Shown here: in pieces, positions 55,636 to 64,000 of the stretch | Position numbering within the stretch: the stretch's first letter is position 1 | Layout: each line of letters begins with the position of its first letter | From: Lumnitzera littorea | Taxonomy: Eukaryota > Streptophyta > Magnoliopsida > Myrtales > Combretaceae | Assembly (NCBI GenBank): GCA_024138015.1 | Contig: JAMXBB010000002.1 | Location: 47,124,746-47,188,745, forward strand | Reading direction: 5' to 3' | Length of the DNA: 64,000 nt | Program-made: the position numbers and the translations under genes | The notes under the pieces: model-generated | Databases searched by the model: none | Told to the model about the DNA's origin: nothing | The model's input: the letters and a program-made list of their open reading frames with translations, nothing else

Positions 55636-55872
55636 CATGCGAAATAAAACATGCCAAGAAATAATTGAGCATGTGAAGTAAAACATGCCGTGAAACAATT
55701 GGACATGTGAAATATGACATGCCATGAAACAATTAGGTGTATGAAATAAAACATATTGAGAAATACTTAGTGTGCAATATAAAACATACTAATGAATAAA
55801 AACATGTGGAATAAAATGTGTACATCATACATTCCAGAAAAGCACGGTGCATGAAATAAAACATTCTCGAAC
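55636..55872. repeat. Tandem repeat with about 34-base period in the 3' noncoding part of B
   Basis: Units like CATGTGAAGTAAAACATGCC followed by GTGAAACAATTGGA. The first three units are 34-36 bases and regular; later ones are degenerate. It lies between integrase and the antisense ORF. Confidence 0.8.
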
Positions 55873-55974
55873 TAGTTAATATGAAAGATGCTTTCATTTG
55901 ATATAGTATTGATTATAGACACTCGGCTTAGTAGAGAAAGCAATGAATAAAGAATACAAAGAAAGTCCTAAGAC

Positions 55975-57520
55975 CTATCCTTAGAGTCAGTAGAAGTAAT
56001 TTTTGGATTGGAGGCTAGGGCTTTCTTCAAGCATGCTTCTTTCTTAGCACTTAGGGTCTCAGAGCCAATAGGTTTCTCTTTCTACACAATGGGGATTTCT
56101 TTTGATAAACGTTCCTCATCTTCCCCTGGATCCTCGACTTTAGCTTCATTATCACCCTTATTAGCAATCTCGATAACTGCCTCATCGTCATCATCTTCAT
56201 CGGCACTGCTGATTTTGTTGTCGATGTCGGTAAAGTCAAGGCAGGAGAGATCATAATCAGGGTGAAGCTTCAGGATCTCTTCTCTTGCTGCTTGGGCCTC
56301 TTCCAATAATTTCTTCCATAGAAGTCTTTTGTATTGCTAACTAGGAGTGACTATATTGAGAGCCTCTTCAATAGAGAGTCCTCTCCTCCTAGTCTCGCCC
56401 AGCTAGGCAACATAGCTTTGTAAGTTCAAGTTGTTAGTTTCCAACTCTTTAATTTGCATTCTAAGCTTATCTTCCTCTTCGCTCATCACACAAAGAGCTC
56501 AACCCAACCTCCAGCACTCTTCTTTCTTCTTCTGTAGCTCCTCCTTTAGGCCTTTAGACTCCTTGTACTGCTCTTTCGTTTTGGCCTTTAGGCTCAAGAC
56601 TTCATTGACACTAAGGGCATGTGCCAACTTTTTGGCAACTAGGTCTTCTTGGAGCTTTCTTGCCTCCATCTTAGCCCTTATCCTTACATTCTTGGCAACA
56701 GCAGTCTGGGCTTTGGATGCACTATATGCATCCTCAATTTTCTACAACAATTTCATCTAATATGATGAGTACTAGAAATGACTCAACAAAATACATGAAG
56801 ACTACTACAGATGTTACCTTCTTAGTTTGATTATCGACCTCATCCAAAGCCATCAAAATGTGGTTGCTTATCTGAAAAATAAAAAGGAATATCAGCAACT
56901 GAGTAAATTCAATAGTTAAAAAGATGGATACAAACACTCATGTCATATAACTTGGTTGTGATATGGGCCTTATTGCAATCACTGACCCTATCGACATCCT
57001 TCTTAGCAATCTCGTTGTCCTTTGGAAGAATAATTCATTCCATCAAGGCTAAAGATTTTGTCATGTTGCTCAGGGCCGAGTCGGTATCTAAAACATTTTG
57101 GCTCCAACATGAGTCGAAGTACTTACTGACCTCCTTGTTGGGGATGAATTCGGCTCTGCTGATGCCGAAAGCTTTGGACTGCATTGCCTCCTTTATCCTC
57201 TCGTCCAAACACTTAGACCTTTTAGCAGGTAGTTAGCCAATGAGTTCCTTTCCTAGACTCTTATTGACACTAGGCATTACCTCTAGCACCAACGACGACC
57301 CTTCAACGGTAATGACATCCTTGGCCTCACTACTGGGTTGACTCTCTTGACTTACCTTTCTTGGCTCAATAGAGGGTTGAATATTTTCAACTGAAGGCTT
57401 TACAGAATGAGGGACCTCGGTTGGCACTGTTCTCCCACCCTCCTTCCACCTATTGGATGGCCGTGAGGTCTTTTGTGTTGCCACCTACTTGGATGTGTCT
57501 CCTTTTGCCATTTTCTTCAT
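55975..57520 (-). pseudogene. Antisense accessory ORF of element B
   Basis: Opposite in strand to gag-pol of B and lying between pol and the missing 3' LTR, as the ORF at 11,385-16,690 does in element A. From about 57,510 the reverse strand reads MKKMAKGDTSK, stop, then MATQKTSRPSNRWKEGGRTV and a serine/proline/glutamate-rich part. Near 56,900-56,400 come charged heptad-like stretches expected to form a coiled coil. The end reads MEEAQAAREEILKLHPDYDL, SCLDFTDIDNKISSADEDDD and a run of acidic residues. The HPDYDLSCLDF tail is typical of the Transposase_28-associated ORF. The N-terminal Transposase_28 domain itself is not seen, so the ORF may be a shortened form. Function unknown. Confidence 0.6.
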
Positions 57521-57561
57521 GGCAGTAGGCCGAGTGGTAATAACTATTGTAGCTGCTCTCT

Positions 57562-58316
57562 TAATGCATCTTCAAGGTTGGACACATAGAGAAGTACCAC
57601 AATAAAACAAACCGAAAAGAAATAGAAGAAAAGTTAGCAAAACCTAGGTAGCTATCGAATGGATATAATGCATCACTCGATCTTACTAGGCCTATAACTC
57701 GCTGGATACAATACACCAATCTGAATTGAAGGGTCACTTACCACTACTCCTTGCTAAAGGGAATAGATAAGAGTTTAAGAGTAATGAGAACACTAAGGTT
57801 GCTCAAAGGATACTTGAATAATCTAATATTGATGATTTTGCTATGTACAAACCAATGGGGGTTTATATACCTGTCTACTAGGGTTACTTTATATGTATGA
57901 AAAGACAAAAGGGGTATTCTATAATTAAGTTACATGAAACATATTAAAAAGGGGTAAAAGAGACAAAGAATATTCAGTACGAAAAAGGAAGGAATCATTT
58001 TAGAATGTTGTGTCAGAAGACACGTATCATTTGGTGGCTGGATATTAGAAATATGATATAAAGTAGGTGAAACAGAATGCGCTAGTAGTTAGGGGCCGAC
58101 CTGATTTGGACCAAATCGAGGACCAATTAGTTCTAAAAAGAAGTCAGCTTAACTTGGGGTTAGATGCTTGCAGTTGGATCAAGAGCTTGCTTTGGCTATT
58201 CTTGGGTTGTCTTCTAGGATAGAGTATTGCTGTTGATTAGGGGCGGATTTGACACAAGTAAGGACTCAAGGCTTAGGTCGGTAGGAGATTAGTTTGGCAT
58301 AGAAATCCCCATCTTG
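57562..58316 (-). repeat. 3' LTR of element D
   Basis: TAATGCATCTTCAAGG to AATCCCCATCTTG; matches the other LTR over its length, with its terminal TG and CA changed by transitions. GCTTTGGTTTCAAGTT follows; its complement AACTTGAAACCAAAGC is the polypurine-like end of the internal region. Confidence 0.9.
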
Positions 58317-59500
58317 GCTTTGGTTTCAAGTTAGTATTCTCTAAGTGAGTCCTTAGAGTCCTCTAGCTCGGCTATGTGTGATCGGTCTAAGGGGTCGATT
58401 CTTATCATCTTCCTAAGGGTCAGAGAGATTTGTCATCAACTCTGGAGCAATCTCTACTCTTTCTTCGAGGGCGCTCATAGGGTCTTCTTCCGTTGGTTAG
58501 TGAGGAATCAAGTCAGACACATTGAAGGTAGAGGAGACACCATAGTCATCAAACAACTTGATCTGGTGGGTGTTGTGGTTGATCTTCCTCGAGACCTTGA
58601 ATGGGCCATTAGATTGAGGAGATATTTTGCTTTGTCTTAAGTGCGGGAATCATTCTCAGCTGAGGTGAATCAATATTAAGTCTCTTGGTTGGAAAGAAAC
58701 AGTTCAATGACCTCAGCTACTAATCTCTTGTTGTCTCTTATTGAATTTGGCGATCTTCCTAGTTACAAACTTGTGTAACACTTGCAATTCGTAAGCTGAG
58801 TCAACTCTGGATTAACTCTCTTTAACAGCTGCTAGGGTCCTAATCATGTCTAGGGGAGTTTTCAGATTAAGGCCATAGACGACCTCGAATGGGGTCCTCT
58901 TAGTGGTTCTGTGGATAATCTAGTTGTATGTGAATTCTACATCTAGTAAGCATAGATCTCAATCCTCAAGTTCTTTCCTACAACAGCTTTGAGTAGTTTG
59001 CCTAGCATCCTATTCACCATTCGGTATAGCCATTAGTTTAAGGATGGCTACTAGAGCTGAATACAAGTTTAGTTTCAAGTCTTCTCTAAAGAGTCTTCCA
59101 AAAATGGCTAAAAATTTTTGTGTCCCAATCTAAGACAATAGTCTTTAGTACTCCATGTAGTCAGATAACCTCTTGCAAAAACAAATGAGCAATATATAAA
59201 GCATCATTAGTCCCATGGCACGGAATGAAGTGCGCCATCTTGCTGAAATGGTCCATTACAACAAAGATAGAATCTTTCTCTCTGGATGTCCGAGGCAACC
59301 CTAGGACAAAGTCTTTGCTGAGATCAGCCCAAGGTAAGGTAGGTTTCGGTAGAGGCATGTACTCTCTATGGGGTTATCTCTTTCCTTTAGCACGTTTACA
59401 CATTTCACAACTACCAACTACCTTATAAACATGCTTGGCTAAACTCGGCTAGTAAAAGTTCTCCTTCAATAGATTGGCTGTCTTGACCTCCCCAAAGTTG
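58317..59500 (-). pseudogene. Integrase of element D
   Basis: On the reverse strand from about 59,500: REAHNSGLSHNFG and CEMCKRAKGKR, the H-H-C-C zinc site of integrase, whole. Then from 59,358 MPLPKPTLPWADLSKDFVLG, LPRTSREKDSIFVVMDHFSK, MAHFIPCHGTNDALYIAHLF, which is the catalytic core start with its first Asp kept. Later parts are read in pieces. The C-terminal end at 58,620-58,380 reads GPFKVSRKINHNTHQIKLFD, DYGVSSTFNVSDLIPH, the module typical of CRM/Reina-like chromovirus integrases; no chromodomain is evident. Stops at several places, for example after DLIPH. Confidence 0.85.
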
Positions 59501-60960
59501 TGTGAAAGTCCACTATTGTGAGCTTCCCTAACCAATAGCACACGCATGGAGTAATTTAGAATACATAGCTTGTGGTCCTTAAGTAGATAGCCATCCTTGA
59601 GATAATATCCTCTAACAACTATTCCTTCTCAACACTATTCAACAACGGGACCAAAGTGAGGGTTAGTAGTATACTACTCAGTGATGAGTGAGAATCCCAA
59701 TAATTTTGTTTGCAAAGTGGTCAACAGAGTTTGCTGTTGGGAGAGAACATCGAAAACTATATTTGCGCTTCCCTTCTTATGCTGGATTATATACGAGAAC
59801 CTTTCCATAAACTCTAACCACTTGGCTTACCTCTTCAAAAGCTTGTTTTGGCTCCCAAGATGCTTCAATGATTCATGGTTAGTGTAAATAACAAACTCTT
59901 GTGGTAGCAGATAGTGTTGCCAAAGAGTGAGGGCTTCGAAGAGGGAGTACAGCTCCTTCTCATACATAGAATAGTTTAAGGCTGGACCATTGAGTTTCTC
60001 ATTATGGTAGGTGACGGCTTGTCACTCTTTCATTAGGAGAACACCAATTCCATCTCTTGATGCATCACATTCTAATTCAAAGGGCTTATTGAAATCTAGC
60101 AGCGACAGGACTAGCGTTGAGGTGAGTTTTTCCTTGATCTCTCTAAAGCTCTGCCCAATTCGGTCGTTCCACCTGAATCCTTTACTCTTCTTCATCAACT
60201 TGGTCAATGCAACGACTATTGTACTAAAGTCCTTAATAAATCACCTATAAAAAGAAGCTAAGCCATGAACTTCGGACCTCGATGACATTCTTCGACGTCA
60301 GCTATTCCAAAACAGCTTGGATCTTTTCCTCTTCTGCTCGGATCCCTTCCCTTGACACTACAAACCCTAGGAAAACTACCTCACCATGGCAGAACGTACA
60401 CTTCTTCATATTCCCATACAACTTCTCAGTTCTCAAAACGTCAAATATGTCATGGAGATGTTGAACATAGTTGTTTAGGTCAGTACTATATACCAATATG
60501 TCATCAAAATACATGACCACACATCTTCCGATCAGAAGGTGCATCACATGGTTCATTAACCTCATAAATGTGCTTAGCGCATTAGTGAGTTCGAACGACA
60601 TAATTAACCATTTGTAGAGTCCGTGCATAGTTTTGAAGGCAATCTTCCACTCATCTCATATGAATTTGATAGTAACCACTTCGCAGATCAATCTTTGAAA
60701 ATATCTTGGTGCCTTTAAGCTCATCTAGCATATCATTGAGCCTTGGTATCAAATATTTGTACTTGATAGTAATTCGGTTGATTGCTTAGCTATCGATACA
60801 CATATGCCACGAACCATCTTTCTTTGGAATGAGTAGTATTGGTACTGTGTAAGGGCTCACGCTCTTCCTCATATATTGTCTCTCTATGAGCTCGTCCACC
60901 TATTTCTACAGCTTGGCAGCCTACTCAGGGTTCATCCTGTATGTAGGTCGGTTTGATAAG
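59501..60960 (-). pseudogene. RT and RNase H of element D
   Basis: Reverse-strand reading from 60,950: NRPTYRMNPE, VDELIERQYMRKSVSPYTVP, ILLIPKKDGSWHMCIDS, NRITIKYKYLIPRLNDMLDE, KIDLRSGYYQIHM (first catalytic Asp kept). From 60,628 the 108-codon open part reads MHGLYKWLIMSFELTNALST, FMRLMNHVMHLLIGRCVVMY, FDDILVYSTDLNNYVQHLHD, with the FDD site intact. RNase H follows: FELECDASRDGIGVLLM (60,090), LFEALTLWQHYLLPQEFVIY, TNHESLKHLGSQNKLLKR, where D of TDH is N. Stops and shifts occur between the open parts. RT here is the best-preserved in the window. Confidence 0.9.
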
Positions 60961-61640
60961 GCGATGCTCGGTTGCAAATCAATACAGTACTCTATGCCTC
61001 AGACTTGAGGTAGTCCTCTAGGAAGTTCTTCAAGAAATAGGTCGGAAAACTCATTTAGCAAGCTTTAGATCTCTTCAAGTACACTTTCTAATTTCCTCAT
61101 CTCCAACAATCTCCTAACTAACAAGAATATGGGTTCATCATCCTTCTTAGTAGATCGAAGCTCTCTTCAGCTCATCGCTAAGGCTTTCTTCTTGCTTGCT
61201 TAGGTGAGTTGATTATGGATTTCATTTACTTGGGACGGGGTCAAGGGTTGCAACACAATCTTCTTCTCATCTTTAACAAAGGCATAAGTGTTCTTATACC
61301 CATCATGGCTAACACGCCGGTTAAACAACCAAGGTCATTTAAGCAATAGATGTAAAGCTTTCATAGGGACAACATCACAAACTACTTCGTCCTTGTACAC
61401 ATTCCCAACAATGAATGGCATGGTCACTTGTTTTGTCACATGCAAAGCACCCTTATCATGAAGTTAATGCAGTTTGTAAGGTCAAGGATGCTTTTAGGTT
61501 GGCAGACCTAACCTTTGTACAAAGGATTGTGCAATAATATCAGTATAACTTCCTCTATCCACAATGATTGTGCACAATTGGCCTTTGACAGTACACTCAG
61601 TATGGAATAGATTCTCCCTCTAATCCTCCTTAGAGTTTGG
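60961..61640 (-). pseudogene. Protease of element D
   Basis: Near 61,570 the reverse strand reads CTIIVDRGSYTDIIAQSFVQ, the aspartic protease active site with DRGS in place of DGGS. It is followed by LGLPT, stop, HVTKQVTMPFIVGNVYKDEV, VCDVVPMKALHLLLK, PWLFNRRVSHDGYKNTYAFV, KDEKKIVLQPLTPSQVNEIH. This is the same protease type as in element X. After it comes the linker to RT, ELPRGLPQV with HGIEYCIDLQPS-like text. Confidence 0.85.
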
Positions 61641-62968
61641 TAAGGAACTCAGTACTTGTCTCAAGACTAGGGTCATTATTTCTCCTTGGTCGACATAGAC
61701 ACAAGGCTTACTTCTCGAGCTCGCTTTCATTGGTGCTATCCACCACATCTCCTCGGAGCATCATGACATGTCGATTCGAACACTTAGTGGCCATATGTCC
61801 GAAGCCTAAACATTTAAAGCATTTTACCTCGCTAGTCTTTCGTCTGGAGATTTACCCTTTCTCATATGTCCTCGAGGTTGGCCTAACCTTAACTCGACTT
61901 AGCTAGCTTACTCAGCTTTATTGGCTTGCTTGGCTTTCACTAGATTAGTCATTCTTATCCTCGACTCTGTATGGCCTCCTCAACTTGGCTTCAACAGGTT
62001 GACGTAGTACAGGGGCTCGAGAGAATGTTAACTTAAGTTAGCTTGGAACATTTTTCCTTTGTTTTTCGACCCTCTGTGCTATCTTGATCACCTCTTCCAG
62101 GGTATAAAACCTCTACACTTCTACAATTTTGTAAATCTCATACTTAAGCCCAGAAATGATCTTAATACTGTGCAAGCCTTTAGTTCTTCCACATCAGCTT
62201 GAATCATTAACATTTGGAACTCACAAAGTCATCAGCAGATCGGCTCCCTTGGCAAATCTCCTGCAACTTTACAAACGTATCTTGCAAGTAAATTTTGGCT
62301 ATAAACCTTCCTCTTAACAACCTTTTCATCTCATCGGAAGTTCTAACACTCCATCTTCCATCCCTTGTTTTAGCTGCATTCAGATTTTTCCACCACATCG
62401 TGGCATACCCAGTAAACTCCAGTATGGTAAATCAAACTCTAATAGCATCTATGTACCCATAACAGTCAAACACCTTCTTGACCTTATCTTCCCACTCGAA
62501 GTATTCATTGGTATCTCCACTTCCACTAAAGGGTTGGATTTGAACCTTAACATTATCTAGTTTTAGAGGAGCTTGGTGTCCTCGTCCTTGCACTCGGTAA
62601 TAGTCAGCATTTTCTTCTTCCTCCCTAAACTCTTCAACATCTAACTCCTCATCATCTTCCTCAATCTCCTCTAACTCTAATCTTTGTTCAGCAACTCCTC
62701 CAGCTCGAGGGGGTCGAACTAGGCAATGGGCCCGACCACCTTGGCCATAACCCCTCTCTTAAATATTTTCAAGTAGATTTTGCGATGGCATACCCGAGGG
62801 TTATTGCCTGTTAACTTACATTGCTATAACTAAACTCTTAATAAGGTTCGTGAGTCTATCAAGTTTGTCATCAACAGACCCTAGGGTTTTACTATCATTG
62901 TGACCACGACTAGGTTGAGCACCACTACTTTGGTCTCTAATAATACCCCGAACACTTGAATCTAACAT
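61641..62968 (-). pseudogene. gag of element D
   Basis: ATG at 62,968 on the reverse strand opens MLDSSVRGIIRDQSSGAQPS, followed by SVDDKLDRLTNLIKSL. An acidic/proline part lies near 62,700-62,560. The gag domain near 62,400-62,180 includes MWWKNLNAAKTRDGRWSVRT, SDEMKRLLRGRFIAKIYLQD, TFVKLQEICQGSRSADDFV. The nucleic-acid-binding knuckle at 61,780-61,821 is complete: CFKCLGFGHMATKC (C-x2-C-x4-H-x4-C), and is followed by SNRHVMMLRGD. Several stops, for example near 62,445 and 62,800. Confidence 0.85.
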
Positions 62969-63218
62969 AGTACAATACTTCTCGTATAGATTAATAATTT
63001 ACTAACAATCTTAATACCCAATAGTTACTCAAAAAGAAAAGAAACAAACTTGCTCTATTTTTGTAATGAAAAACAGAGTAAGAATAAAATAATAATGAAA
63101 CTACACTTACTATCACACTTACTATCGTACAAACATATTACAGTAGCTATGGAAGGAACATAGAAGCCACTAATAGTAAAAAGAACCAAAACTCATTGTA
63201 ACTTCATACACTTCCTTT

Positions 63219-63246
63219 CGAAACCGTACTTTAATACTAGCGAATT
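63219..63246 (-). promoter_or_regulatory. Primer-binding site of element D
   Basis: TAGTATTAAAGTACGGTTTC on the reverse strand near 63,240-63,220 is a decayed TGGTATCAGAGC-type tRNA-Met site, just inside the LTR. Confidence 0.55.
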
Positions 63247-64000
63247 TGATGCATCTCCAAGGTCAAACACATAGAGAAGCACTACAACAAAACAAATAAA
63301 AAAGAAACAGAAGAAAAGCTAACAAAACTCGGGTAGCTGTCGAATGGATATGATGCACTACTCGGTCCTATTTGGCCTACAATTCACTAGATATAACACA
63401 TCGGTCTAAACTGAAGGGTCACTTGCCACTAATCCTTGCTAAAGGGAATAGATAAGAGTTTAAGAGTAATGAGAACACTAAGGTTGCTTAAAGGATACTT
63501 AAATAATTCGATATCGATGATTCTGCTGTGTATAAATAAATGGGGGTTTATATACCCGTCCACTAGAGTTACTTTACATGTATGAAAAAACAAAAGGAGT
63601 ATTCTACAATTAAGTTACATGAAACATACTAAAAAAGGGTAAAAGAGACAAAGAATATTTATTACGAAAAAGGAAGGAATCATTCTGGAATGTTGTGTCA
63701 GAAGATACGTGTCGCTTAGTGGCTAGATATTAGAAATATGATACAAAGTAGGCAAAATAGAAAGTGCCGATAGTCAGGGGCCGACCTAATTTGGCCTAGG
63801 TTAAGGACCAATTAGTTCTAAAAAGAAGTCAGCTTGATTCGGGGTTAAATGCTTGTGGTCGAATCAGGAGCTCACTTGGCTATTCTTAGGCTGTCTTCTA
63901 GGATAGACTATTGTTGCTGATCAAGGGTGGATCTAACACAAGTAAGGACCTAAGGGTCAGGTCGACAGGAGATCAGTTTAGTATAGGAATCCCCATGTCA
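63247..64000 (-). repeat. 5' LTR of element D
   Basis: TGATGCATCTCCAAGG to CCCCATGTCA. It matches 57,562-58,316 and ends with CA at or next to the last base of the window, so the target duplication is just outside. Confidence 0.88.

Larger units (their letters stand above)
49545..57561 (+). mobile_element. Element B: Tat-type Ty3/gypsy element, right end cut by element D
   Basis: A 476-base 5' LTR is followed by a primer site TTTGGCGTTGTCTA (related to TTTGGCGCCGTCTG), gag, protease, RT, an RNase H followed by an extra RNase H of the YVDGSS type, integrase, a noncoding part with tandem repeats, and an antisense ORF. This is the Tat-type plan. The 3' LTR is not in the window because element D is inserted at 57,562. 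Every gene has stops. Confidence 0.88.
57562..64000 (-). mobile_element. Element D: chromovirus-type Ty3/gypsy element, both LTRs present
   Basis: LTRs at 57,562-58,316 and 63,247-64,000 enclose a reverse-strand internal region with primer site, gag with CCHC knuckle, protease, RT, RNase H and integrase, in the single-polyprotein order. Target duplication cannot be checked because the right flank is outside the window; the left flank is TCTCT (57,557-57,561). It lies in the region ahead of the antisense ORF of element B, so it is younger than B. Motifs such as CCHC, FDD and the H-H-C-C of integrase are whole, but stops are frequent. Confidence 0.9.

Overview
This window is nuclear DNA of a flowering plant, probably a eudicot. 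I found no intact host gene and no intact element gene. Two kinds of decayed sequence fill it: plastid DNA moved to the nucleus (about 1-8,560) and a deep nest of Ty3/gypsy LTR retrotransposons and one Mutator-like element (9,954-64,000). Reading frames are broken everywhere, and where copies can be compared (the Mutator terminal repeats, plastid genes against their well-known sequences) most changes are C/T or G/A transitions, as expected of long-methylated DNA.

Region 1 (1-8,560) is a rearranged nuclear plastid insertion (NUPT). In order it holds atpF exon 1, an unassigned stretch, psaI, accD, atpH, a second atpF exon 1, psbT and psbB (reverse), trnA-UGC exon 1 with intron, the rps12 3' end with the start of rps7, ndhA exon 1 end (reverse), rpoA, and the first bases of rrn23. 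These come from the large single-copy, small single-copy and inverted-repeat parts of a plastome, so the block is a mosaic and not one collinear piece.

Region 2 (9,954 to about 49,010) is best explained as one reverse-strand Tat-type gypsy element (element A) blown apart by later insertions. Its 3' LTR lies at 9,954, a forward-strand (antisense) accessory ORF at 11.4-16.7 kb, integrase at 19.8-20.5 kb, RNase H and RT at 38.8-39.9 kb, RT N-terminus and protease at 45.7-46.6 kb, gag at 46.7-48.2 kb, and the primer-binding site and 5' LTR at 48.3 kb. Removing the insertions leaves about 9.6 kb, a normal size for this type. The insertions are: a Tekay/Del-like solo LTR (12,867-15,806); a solo LTR called L2-1 (17,399-19,802, exact target duplication GTAGG); a related LTR called L2-2 (20,520-33,727), which itself holds a 9.4-kb Mutator-like element (21,532-30,966), which in turn holds another Tekay/Del-like solo LTR (24,795-27,879, exact duplication ATATG); a deleted gypsy element X (33,746-37,675) fused to the 5' end of element C (37,676-38,827); and a non-autonomous Athila-like element E (39,922-45,685).

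Region 3 (49,545-57,561) is a second, forward-strand Tat-type element (B) with 5' LTR, gag, pol and an antisense accessory ORF; its right end is cut by element D. Region 4 (57,562-64,000) is a reverse-strand chromovirus-type gypsy element (D) with both LTRs, the 5' LTR ending at or next to the last base of the window.

The most noteworthy points are the reconstructable nest (two insertions whose removal restores continuous pol reading), the Mutator element that carries a plant mobile domain (PMD/MAIN-like) gene next to its transposase, the antisense ORFs in both Tat-type elements, the chimeric flanks of element X, and the multi-source NUPT. I see no CRISPR, no defence system and no convincing wholly new system. 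Calls rest on reading translations and repeats by eye; no search or alignment program was run.
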